Positions 48,827 through 56,700 of a stretch of 64,000 nucleotides of DNA are shown here, one piece after another (position 1 is the stretch's first letter; every line of letters begins with the position of its first letter). Origin of the DNA: Oerskovia jenensis (GTDB lineage Bacteria > Actinomycetota > Actinomycetes > Actinomycetales > Cellulomonadaceae); NCBI RefSeq assembly GCF_016907235.1, contig NZ_JAFBBO010000001.1:3596001-3660000 (forward strand), in the 5' to 3' direction. A model generated the notes under the pieces. That model did no database searches and was not told where the DNA came from. It was given only the letters and a program-made list of their open reading frames with translations. The position numbers were made by a program, and so were the translations under genes.

Positions 48827-48929
48827 CCGACTTTCCTGTGCTGGGTCGAGCGGGGACGCGATGCCCGACGGCGGGCTGGGACGGGGGAGCGCGGGGTGAC
48901 CTCCCGAGGGGGTCACCCCGCGCGCCGGA

Positions 48930-50264
48930 TCAGCTCAGGCCCAGGTCCTTGAAGGACTGGACGGCCTTGTCCCACGACGCCTTGGCGTCGTCGGTCTTCT
49001 CGACGTCGGTGCGCTTGATGGCGTCCTGGACGGTCTGGTGGATCGCGAAGTAGTTCGCACCCTTGAACGGCGCGCCCTCGATCGCGTTGGCGCGGGCGAC
49101 GAAGATCGCGCCGACCGGCGCGGCGTTGAAGAACTCGTTCGTGAAGGCCTGGACGGCCTCGGAGTCCTGCGCCTCGACCTGCGAGGGGAACGTGCCGGCC
49201 GACTCGAACGCGGCGGTCTGCTGCGCGGGGTCGGTCAGCCAGGCCGCGAGCTCCTTGGCGGCGTCGGCGTTCTTGCCGGAGGCGGGCACCGTGAGGAACG
49301 AGCCGCCCCAGTTGCCACCGCCACCGGGGAAGACGTCGGCGACGTCCCAGCCGGTGACGCCGCCCGAGCGCTCCTCGATCGGGCCGGTCATCCAGGCGGG
49401 GCACAGCATGGTCGCGAAGCCGTCGTTCTGGAACGCGGCGTCCCAGTCGCCCGACCACTGCTCGAGGTGGGCCGAGAGGTTGTCGGTGACCGAGGCGGTC
49501 AGCACGTCCTCGTACAGGCCCTGGATGTCCGCGTTGGTCGCGAGGTCCTTGGGCGTGCCGTCCGAGTTCTCGTAGGCGTTGTCGAGCTGGTTGACCATGC
49601 CCTGGTAGGTGGCCATGCCGCTGTCGAACCAGGCCTTGCCCGTCGCGGTGCTGTACTGCTTGCCCGCGGCGAAGTAGTCGTCCCAGGTGGCGTCGGCGCC
49701 ACCGAGGAGCTCGGCGACCGCTGCGCGGTCGGTCGGCAGACCGGCTGCGGCGAAGAGGTCGGAGCGGTAGCAGATGGCCTCGGGGCCGATGTCGGTGCCG
49801 TACCCGATGAGCTTGCCGTCGGGCGTCGTGGCCTGCTGCGACTTCCACTCGACCCAGCGGTCCGCGAGCTCGGGGTCGGTGAGGTCCGTGAAGAGGTCCG
49901 GGTACTGCATGAGCTCGGGGAGCCAGTCGACCTCGATGGCCTCGATGTCGGCCAGGCCGTCGCCGCCCGCGGCGAGCTTGGTGGTCAGGTTGGTGCGTGC
50001 GTCCTCCGACTTGGCGGCCTTGGTCTGCTTGACCGTGACGTTCGGGTGCGCGTCGGTGTAGGACTTCAGCATCTCGTCGGTGTAGCCGAAGTCGTTGAAC
50101 GTCGCGACGGTGAGGGTGATCTTCTCGCCGTCGGACGAGCCGCTGCCCTCGTCCGACGAGCCGGAGCCCGAGGAGCAGGCGGTCAGGGTCAGGGTGAGTG
50201 CCGCGATCCCGGCCACTGCGGCTGCTGCGGTGCGGGTGCGGGTCGAACGGGTGCTGCTCAGCAC
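48930..50264 (-). CDS. cebE: cello-oligosaccharide-binding lipoprotein
   Basis: A 444-residue solute-binding lipoprotein. The signal peptide ends in the lipobox LTAC (TLTLTACSSGSG), followed by a Ser/Gly linker and the binding domain (ITLTVATFNDFGYTDEMLKSYTDAHPNVTVKQTKAA, IDAIEVDWLPELMQYPDLFTDL-like region, AICYRSDLFAAAGLPTDRAAV). The GTG at 50264 is chosen for its AAGGGAG box; an upstream frame extension lacks family features and would run through the regulatory boxes. Three CebR-type boxes lie 27-144 bp upstream, so expression should be cellobiose-inducible. Confidence 0.9.
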   Translation of the reverse strand: MLSSTRSTRTRTAAAAVAGIAALTLTLTACSSGSGSSDEGSGSSDGEKITLTVATFNDFGYTDEMLKSYTDAHPNVTVKQTKAAKSEDARTNLTTKLAAGGDGLADIEAIEVDWLPELMQYPDLFTDLTDPELADRWVEWKSQQATTPDGKLIGYGTDIGPEAICYRSDLFAAAGLPTDRAAVAELLGGADATWDDYFAAGKQYSTATGKAWFDSGMATYQGMVNQLDNAYENSDGTPKDLATNADIQGLYEDVLTASVTDNLSAHLEQWSGDWDAAFQNDGFATMLCPAWMTGPIEERSGGVTGWDVADVFPGGGGNWGGSFLTVPASGKNADAAKELAAWLTDPAQQTAAFESAGTFPSQVEAQDSEAVQAFTNEFFNAAPVGAIFVARANAIEGAPFKGANYFAIHQTVQDAIKRTDVEKTDDAKASWDKAVQSFKDLGLS

Positions 50265-50290
50265 GGTGACTCCCTTGTCGATGATCGGCG

Positions 50291-50304
50291 TGGTAGCGCT
50301 CCCA
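50291..50304 (-). promoter_or_regulatory. CebR-type operator 1
   Basis: TGGTAGCGCTCCCA, 13 of 14 positions equal to the Thermobifida CelR / Streptomyces CebR consensus TGGGAGCGCTCCCA; 27 bp before the cebE start. Confidence 0.8.
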
Positions 50305-50315
50305 TCCGCCAGGAG

Positions 50316-50329
50316 TGGTAGCGCTTCCA
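50316..50329 (-). promoter_or_regulatory. CebR-type operator 2
   Basis: TGGTAGCGCTTCCA, 12 of 14 to the consensus, 25 bp centre to centre from operator 1. Confidence 0.75.
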
Positions 50330-50394
50330 CGAAGTGCCCCGATGGTGGCCGGTCGCTTCTGTGGATGTCAACCTCGGGAGGTGACGGAACGTGG

Positions 50395-50408
50395 TGGAAA
50401 CGCTCCCA
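50395..50408 (-). promoter_or_regulatory. CebR-type operator 3
   Basis: TGGAAACGCTCCCA, 12 of 14 to the consensus, 79 bp from operator 2; a distance that could allow looping. Confidence 0.7.
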
Positions 50409-50573
50409 CGAACGCGTCGATGCAGGTCAGAGCGTTGTACGACCGGATCCCGTGCCTGAATCGTTATCGATTACCGACCGCTCGTGTGGGATTCGCGACG
50501 GGTCGTGCGTCGCTGCACGCACCCGTCGCGCGGGCGGCCGGGAGCGTTCGTCGGTGACTCCTCAGCAGCCCCC

Positions 50574-51080
50574 TCAAGGGGCCGTGAGCCACTCCACGCC
50601 GGCCTGCTCCTCGGACGCGAGCGTGGCCCGGACGGCGCCGGCCGCGGCCTCCTCGACCGCCGCGGCGAACAAGGGGACCGTCGCCTTGAGCTCGCCTTCG
50701 TACGACTGGCGCGTGCCGCCGTCGGGCAGGGCGACGAGCGAGACCGTGCCGGTCATCCGGACGGGAGCACCCGTGATCTCGAGCGAGACCGTGCCCCGGC
50801 GCACCCCGTCGACCGCGGGCTCCCAGACCTCCGCCTGACGGATCTCCAGCGCATTCCCGACGAAGGCCCGCAGGTGGCCGGGGATCTGGTCCGTGGGCAG
50901 CGTCCGCCGCACGACCACCGAGAACCCCTCCGCGAGCGACCCGGTCACGTCCGCGAGGTCGACGAGGCTCTGCGGGCCCCCCGTGCGCTGCGCGCGCCAC
51001 CGGACGAAGGCCTCGCTCGCGAGCATCGTGGTGACGTCGTCCAGACCGGCGGGGTAGTGCAGATCGACGCTCAGGTGCAC
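50574..51080 (-). CDS. DUF2505 (SRPBCC-fold) protein
   Basis: A 168-residue actinobacterial protein of family DUF2505, probably with an SRPBCC/START-like ligand-binding fold: LSVDLHYPAGLDDVTTMLASEAFVRWRA at the start, a middle VWEPAVDGVRRGTVSLEITGAPVRMTGTVSLVALPDGGTRQSYEGELKATVPLF and a C-terminal helix VEEAAAGAVRATLASEEQAGVEWL. The GTG at 51080 has an AGGAGA box. It is divergent from pdtaS, 114 bp apart. Role unknown; families of this fold bind lipids or polyketides. Confidence 0.85.
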   Translation of the reverse strand: MHLSVDLHYPAGLDDVTTMLASEAFVRWRAQRTGGPQSLVDLADVTGSLAEGFSVVVRRTLPTDQIPGHLRAFVGNALEIRQAEVWEPAVDGVRRGTVSLEITGAPVRMTGTVSLVALPDGGTRQSYEGELKATVPLFAAAVEEAAAGAVRATLASEEQAGVEWLTAP

Positions 51081-51181
51081 AGGATCTCCTCGGGACGTGC
51101 CGACCGGCGCGCAAGGTGCGCCGGGGAGACCGACTCTACCCAAGGAAGCGCCCCGATCCCGTGAAGACGGCGGCGCATGCG

Positions 51182-51187
51182 TACGCT
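51182..51187 (+). promoter_or_regulatory. -10 box TACGCT before pdtaS
   Basis: TACGCT, then 7 nt (GGAGCCC), then GTG at 51195; compatible with a leaderless mRNA starting at the GTG. Confidence 0.45.
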
Positions 51188-51194
51188 GGAGCCC

Positions 51195-52691
51195 GTGTCT
51201 GCCATGAGTGACTTGATCTCCCGCCATGCCGAGCTGTCGCCTGCCGACAACGAGTGGCTGCACCTTCTCGTCGGGGACTGGCAGGTCATCTCCGACCTGG
51301 CGTTCGCCGACCTCGTCCTGTGGTTGCCCACGGGCGACGGGAACTTCGTCGCGGTGTCCCAGTGCCGGCCCAGCACCGGGGCCACCGTGCACTACGACGA
51401 CATCGTCGGCTCGACGGCCCCCGACGGTCAGCGACCCCAGCTCGAGCGCGCCCTCTCGGAGGCGCGCTCCCAGCGGTCTCGCGAGCCCCGTTGGTTCGGG
51501 GCGTACGCCGTGCGCGAGGAGGCCATCCCGGTCGTGCACAACGGCCACGCGATCGCCGTCGTGGCCCGGCAGACCAACCTCGGCAGCGGGCGCACGCCCA
51601 GCCGGCTCGAGCTGAACTACGTCGAGGCCGCCGACGACCTCATCGCGATGATCTCCCGCGGCGAGTTCCCCGCGCCCAACGCGGCGACCGGCCCCCGTCG
51701 GGGCGCCCCTCGTGTGGGCGACGGGCTGATCCGGCTCAACTCCGAGGGCGAGGTGCTCTACGCGAGCCCCAACGCCCTGAGCTGCTTCCACCGTCTCGGG
51801 GTGATCGGGCCGCTCGTGGGGCGCTCGCTCATCGAGGTCACGACCGACCTGATCGAGCACCAGACCCCGGTCGACGAGTCCCTGCCCCTCGTGGTCATGG
51901 GGCGTGCGCCGTGGCGCACCGACATCGAGGCCCGGGGGGTCGCCCTGTCGCTGCGCGCCCTGCCGCTCACCGAGTCGGGGCAACGCATCGGCGCGGTGCT
52001 GCTCTGCCGAGACGTCTCCGAGCTGCGCCGCCGCGAGCGCGAGCTCATCACCAAGGACGCGACGATCCGCGAGATCCACCACCGCGTCAAGAACAACCTG
52101 CAGACGGTCGCCGCGCTGCTGCGCCTCCAGGCGCGACGCATGGACTCCCCGGAGGCGCGAGCGGCGCTCGAGGAGGCCATGCGTCGCGTCGCGACCATCG
52201 CCCTGGTGCACGAGAGCCTGTCCCAGACCCTCGACGAGGAGGTCGAGTTCGACGACATGGGTGGCCGGGCCCTGCGCCTGGCGGCCGACGTCGCCTCGGC
52301 CGACACCAAGGTCCGCACGGTGCAGACGGGGAGCTTCGGGCTGGTTCCGGCCGAGGACGCGACCCCGCTCGCGCTCGTCCTGACCGAGCTCGTGACGAAC
52401 GCGGTCGAGCACGGCTTCTCGGGGCGCACGGACGGGACGGTCGAGATCGACGCCCGACGCAGCGGGTCCGCCCTGCGGATCGTGGTCGCGGACGACGGGG
52501 TGGGCATGCCCGTGCCGGGCACCGAACCCGCGGTCAAGCCCAAGAAGAGCGGTCTCGGGTCGCAGATCGTCGCGACGCTCGTCACGAACGAGCTGGGCGG
52601 GACGATCGAGTGGTCCGCGCGTCCGGGGGGTGGGACGCAGGTCGTGCTGGAGCTCGTCCTGCGTGACGGCGGAGGCTCGCGACAAGGGTGA
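51195..52691 (+). CDS. pdtaS: PdtaS-type sensor histidine kinase
   Basis: A 498-residue cytosolic kinase: an N-terminal GAF-like domain, a PAS domain (GLIRLNSEGEVLYASPNALSCFHRLGVIGPLVGRSLIEV), a HisKA_2 phosphoacceptor helix (IREIHHRVKNNLQTVAALLRLQARRM) and an HATPase domain (VLTELVTNAVEHGF, ADDGVGMPVPG, SGLGSQIVATLVTNELGG). This is the layout of mycobacterial PdtaS (Rv3220c), which phosphorylates the ANTAR regulator PdtaR. As in Mycobacterium it neighbours whiB1 in the convergent orientation. The cognate PdtaR-like regulator is not in the window. Start GTG 51195; ATG 51204 is possible. Confidence 0.9.
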   Translation: MSAMSDLISRHAELSPADNEWLHLLVGDWQVISDLAFADLVLWLPTGDGNFVAVSQCRPSTGATVHYDDIVGSTAPDGQRPQLERALSEARSQRSREPRWFGAYAVREEAIPVVHNGHAIAVVARQTNLGSGRTPSRLELNYVEAADDLIAMISRGEFPAPNAATGPRRGAPRVGDGLIRLNSEGEVLYASPNALSCFHRLGVIGPLVGRSLIEVTTDLIEHQTPVDESLPLVVMGRAPWRTDIEARGVALSLRALPLTESGQRIGAVLLCRDVSELRRRERELITKDATIREIHHRVKNNLQTVAALLRLQARRMDSPEARAALEEAMRRVATIALVHESLSQTLDEEVEFDDMGGRALRLAADVASADTKVRTVQTGSFGLVPAEDATPLALVLTELVTNAVEHGFSGRTDGTVEIDARRSGSALRIVVADDGVGMPVPGTEPAVKPKKSGLGSQIVATLVTNELGGTIEWSARPGGGTQVVLELVLRDGGGSRQG

Positions 52692-52746
52692 CCTGGGGGC
52701 TCACGGACAGGATCAGAGGGGTCGACAATTCTCTTCCGTGGGCAAC

Positions 52747-52782
52747 ATAAAGGGCCGTCACCAGCAGGTGACGGCCCTTTAT
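52747..52782. terminator. bidirectional terminator between pdtaS and whiB1
   Basis: Perfect 16-bp stem (52747-52762 with 52767-52782), 4-nt loop, with A-rich and T-rich ends (ATAAAGGG / CCCTTTAT), the most classical terminator in the window. Confidence 0.9.
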
Positions 52783-52800
52783 GAGAAAAGTATGTGAAGC

Positions 52801-53049
52801 TCAGCCTGCGCGACGGGCGCGAGCGGTGCGGCGCTTGAGCGCGCGACGCTCGTCCTCGGACAGACCGCCCCAGACGCCCGCGTCCTGGCCGGACTCGAGC
52901 GCCCACTTGAGGCACGTGTCGACGACGTCGCAGCGGCGGCACACGGCCTTCGCCTCTTCGATCTGCAGGAGGGCGGGGCCGGTGTTCCCGATCGGGAAGA
53001 ACAGCTCAGGGTCTTCTTCCAGGCAGGCTGCGCGGTGGCGCCAGTCCAT
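52801..53049 (-). CDS. whiB1: WhiB1-type iron-sulfur transcription factor
   Basis: An 82-residue WhiB protein. The four cluster cysteines are C9, C37, C40 and C46 (RAACLEE; VCRRCDVVDTC), followed by GVWGGLSEDERRALKRR, the glycine-rich turn and basic DNA-binding tail. In Mycobacterium WhiB1 holds a nitric-oxide-sensitive [4Fe-4S] cluster and binds the primary sigma factor. Length, the DPELFFPIGNTGPA stretch and the location beside pdtaS support the WhiB1 assignment. The ATG at 53049 has an AGGAGACC box; the longer frame upstream is not used. A CRP-like site lies 117 bp upstream. Confidence 0.93.
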   Translation of the reverse strand: MDWRHRAACLEEDPELFFPIGNTGPALLQIEEAKAVCRRCDVVDTCLKWALESGQDAGVWGGLSEDERRALKRRTARARRAG

Positions 53050-53165
53050 GTGAGGTCTCCTTGGCATGGCGAGCAAGGCCGCTTCGTGAATGTGTCGGAC
53101 GCACGTCCACAATGGGCTTCAGGCTCAGGTGGGGGGTAATTGATGCTTGAACTAGGTTCACATCT

Positions 53166-53181
53166 CGTGAAGCCCAGCACA
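53166..53181 (-). promoter_or_regulatory. CRP-like site upstream of whiB1
   Basis: CGTGAAGCCCAGCACA on the plus strand matches TGTGA-N6-TCACA at 8 of 10 positions. In Mycobacterium whiB1 is controlled by a CRP homologue through such sites; the match here is by eye. Confidence 0.4.
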
Positions 53182-53256
53182 AGGGGTTACCGGAAAGTTT
53201 CTCCCGGGTGAACCGTGAGGTCTTGGTCACACTTCGGTGAAGGTGCAGGTCACGCG

Positions 53257-53262
53257 TACTCT
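53257..53262 (+). promoter_or_regulatory. -10 box TACTCT before the small membrane protein gene
   Basis: TACTCT, 8 nt, then GTG at 53271. Suggests a nearly leaderless mRNA. Confidence 0.4.
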
Positions 53263-53270
53263 GGGTTGTC

Positions 53271-53744
53271 GTGGCACCAGTGAGCACCCCGAATCAATCC
53301 ACCCCCGACCCCTCCGACGAGGGCGCGGCTCGGTCGACCACCCCCTCGGCCGGAGCCAGACCTCTCGCGCTGTGGGTCGTGATCGCCGGGATCGCCCTCG
53401 AGGCCCTGGCCCTCCTGGCCGCCGCGGTGCTCGTCCTGTTCGAGCTCCTCACGGGCGGCTCGTTCTCGGTCGGGGTCTCGGTCTTCCTCGCCCTCTTCTG
53501 CGCCGGGGTCGCGGTCGTCCTCGGTGCCGGCGCACGCGGTCTGCTGCGCGGGCAGCGATGGGCCCGGTCGCCCGTGGCCACCTGGCAGCTCCTCCAGGGC
53601 GTGGTCGCCTTCAGCTGGCTCCAGTACGAGGTCACCTCCGGAGGGATCCTCGTCATGGCGGTGGCTCTGGTCGTCCTGGTCGGACTCATGCTGCGCCCCG
53701 TCGTGGTCGCGACCACCCGGGACGCCGCCCGCGCCGACGACTGA
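53271..53744 (+). CDS. four-helix membrane protein of unknown function
   Basis: A 157-residue integral membrane protein with a 30-residue Pro/Ser/Asp-rich cytoplasmic start and four hydrophobic helices (LWVVIAGIALEALALLAAAVLVLFELL; GVSVFLALFCAGVAVVLGAGARGLL; SPVATWQLLQGVVAFSWLQY; GILVMAVALVVLVGLMLRPVVVA). It resembles small actinobacterial membrane proteins found near whiB genes but is not assigned to a named family. It is divergent from whiB1 and convergent, five bp apart, with the large FtsK-like gene. Confidence 0.75.
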   Translation: MAPVSTPNQSTPDPSDEGAARSTTPSAGARPLALWVVIAGIALEALALLAAAVLVLFELLTGGSFSVGVSVFLALFCAGVAVVLGAGARGLLRGQRWARSPVATWQLLQGVVAFSWLQYEVTSGGILVMAVALVVLVGLMLRPVVVATTRDAARADD

Positions 53745-53749
53745 GCCGG

Positions 53750-56700
53750 TCACGAGCGGAGGGCGCCGCGCACCGCTGTCGGGGCGACCGCCGGTGTCCT
53801 CCGCACCGTCCCGGGTGAGGCGACCTGGACGGGGACGAGGTGGTTCCCGCACAGGACGACGGCGCGACCGACGGGCCCGCCCCCGGGGTCGACCGACCAG
53901 CCCAGCGACCTGCCGAAGACGTCGCCCGAGCCACGTTCCTCGGGGGCCAGGACGAGTCCGCTGCGCGCGCCGCGCAGCGCGGCGACCGGCCCTCGGTGCG
54001 CCGTCGCGGCGGCCGCTGTCGTGCACGACGCGAGGACCACGACGCCGGCGCGGACCAGGTCCGTGAGGACGTCCACCTCGAGCGGGAACGCCTGGACGAG
54101 CAGGTCGAGGTCGTCGACGACCACCACGTCGCCCGCGACGAGCCCGGCGCGGGTCAGGGCGCCGAGCACGGCCCGTGTCTCGGCCGACGAGCCGGGACCG
54201 GTGGCCGCGTACGGCGCGCGGAAGCCCGAGCCCCCCGCGGGCAGGGGGTCTGCTCCGAGACCCTCGAAGCGCTCGTCGGGCGACAGGACCGCTCGCAGCC
54301 TTCCCGTGGCGCGGACCTGACGGGCCAGGACCAGCAGGGCGCTGCTGCGCCCGCTGCCCGGCGGTCCCGCGACGAGCGCGCCCCGCGCGACGTCGAGAAG
54401 GACACGGTCCGCGTGGTCGCCGCCTCGTCCGACGACGAGGTGTCCCGACCTGGCACCGTCGTCACGGGCCACCTTGTCGTCCGCGTCCGCGTCCGCGACG
54501 TCCGCGATCTCGGTCTCGGTCACGTGCCGGGGCAGCGGGAGCAACCGCACCGCTCGATCGCGAGGGTCCGCGTCCTCGGGACCGTCGAGGTCGCGGGGAG
54601 CGCCCGCCGAGCCTCGGGGCTCCGCATCGACGACCACCTGGCACTCGACGGCGTCGCCCGCCCCGAGCCACACGGCTCGTCCGGGCCGACCACCGCGTCC
54701 GGCGAGCCGTGACGGCACGCCGAACGCGACGTCGTCGGGCACCGTGTCCGCGGCCAGCACGAGGCGAGGGCCGACACGCTGGGACAGGCCCGCCAGGCCC
54801 GGCGAGCCGCCCGCCAGCGCGACGTGCACACCGCGGGCGGGGCCCTCGGCGAGCAGCCGCCCGAGCTGATCGGCCCCGGCGCCCGCCGCGAGACGGGCGA
54901 GCGAGGCGCGCAGGTCCTCGACGTCGTCGAGCAGCACGAGGGCCGGACGGCCCTGGGGGCGACGGAGCAGGAGGTCGACGAGGCGTGCGACCCGTCGTGC
55001 GTCGTGCCGAGGCACCACCGTCCCGCACCGAGCGTGCGCGGGCAGCCCGTCGGTCAGCGGGGGAGCGTCGCCGACGAGGTGGACGTCCCAGCCGCGGTCG
55101 AGAGCCGCGACCGCGAGGGCGCGCAGGGTCGTCGACCGTCCGGACCGTGGGCGCCCGAGGACCGCGAGGTGCCCGCGGTCGGGGCACCATGCGACCAGAC
55201 CGCGCCGTTGCTGGTCCGGCAGGTCGGACAGGGCGAGGGGCAGACCGTCGGTGGCGGCGTCGGCGGGATCCACCGCCCGCAGGTCCGACGGCGTCACGCG
55301 AGCCGGGAGGGCCGGGAGCCACGGCGGCCCAAGGGCCGGGAGGCGAGCGGCCGCCGCCGCGGCGGTCGTGGCCGCGACCAGCACGGGCACCAGGTCCGTC
55401 ACGGGCGCGACGGTGCCCCGAGCAGCGTCACGAGCCGAACCCCATCGCCCGACCGCCCGCACGTGCGCCCCGGGAGGGGGCGCCGGAGTGCCCGCGTGCG
55501 CGCACTGGACCACGAGCGGCGGTTCGGTGCCTCGTCGCAGCACGGCTCGACCGGGCCGCCCGGCCGGGATGAGTGCGGCCTGGGGCGAGTCGATCACGTC
55601 GCGAGAGTCGCCCGGGTCGATCTGCCGCAGGGCCAGCCGCAGCGAGATGTTCGCCCGCATGTCCGCGCTCACGGCACCCGCGGGGCGCTGGGTCGCCAGG
55701 ACGAGGTGCACCCCGAGCGACCGACCCTGCGACGCGAGGCGCAGGAGGCCGGGGAGGAAGTCGGGGAGGTCGTCGGCGAGCGCCCGGAACTCGTCGATCA
55801 CCACGACGAGCCGGGGGAGCGTCCCGGCAGGCAGACCGTCGATGTCCGTCACCCCCGCGTCCCCCACGGCCCGTTCGCGTCGGCGCAGCTCGGCGCGCAG
55901 CCCGGCGAGGGCACGGCCGGCGAGCCCCGGGTCGAGGTCCGTGACGCGTCCGACGACGTGCGGCAGGTCCACGCAGTCGCCGAAGCCCGCCCCGCCCTTG
56001 AAGTCCACGAGCGCGATCGCGAGGTCGCGCGGGCTGTGGGTGAGAGCGAGCCCCAGCACGAGGGACTGGAGCAGCTCGGACTTGCCCGCCCCCGTGGTAC
56101 CGGCGACCAGGGCGTGCGGTCCGTCCCGGACCAGGTCGACGTGGACGACGGCGCCCCGCGCGTCGGTGCCGAGCGGCACGGCGAGGCCCGGCCGAGTCGC
56201 CCGTGGGGAGGGTGCCCACCGGGCGGTGACCCATGCGGACAAGGGGCTGGGCTCGTGGGGGAGGGGAACCCCCAGGAGCCCGGCGAGCGAGACCGTCCCG
56301 GCGAGATCGGGGTGGCTCGGGTCCGCGCGGTCGACGGGCCCCTCGGGCTGGACCCCGGCGGGCCAGCGTCCCAGGCGCGCTGCGGCGGCGACGTGCCGCG
56401 CGTACCGCTCTGCCCAGCCCGTCCCGACCCCGAGCTCCGGGGCGGGCTCGACCGTGCCGTCGGCGAGGTGCCACGTGCCCCGGGTCGTGTCGAGGACGGT
56501 GCGGCACCAGGCGGGGACGGACCCGCGGTCTGCGGCGAGCAGGATCAGCCGCTCCGTCCCGGAACGCCGCGCCCACCACGTCTCGAGCGCCTCGGCCGGT
56601 ACGACCCCCGTGGTGGAGCGGCCGGTGGTGCTCCCAGGACCGTGGACCTGGTGGACGTCCACCACCACGACCCGGGTGGGTGGCCGGCTCGTGGTGGCGT

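Larger units (their letters stand above)
50265..50573. other. 309-bp region between cebE and the DUF2505 gene
   Basis: The cebE-proximal half holds the three CebR-type boxes. The remaining 165 bp (50409-50573) have a minor inverted repeat, AATCG-TTAT-CGATT, at 50459-50472 and nothing else recognisable. A TTGACA-like -35 on the minus strand lies at 50371-50366 without a matching -10. Confidence 0.6.
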
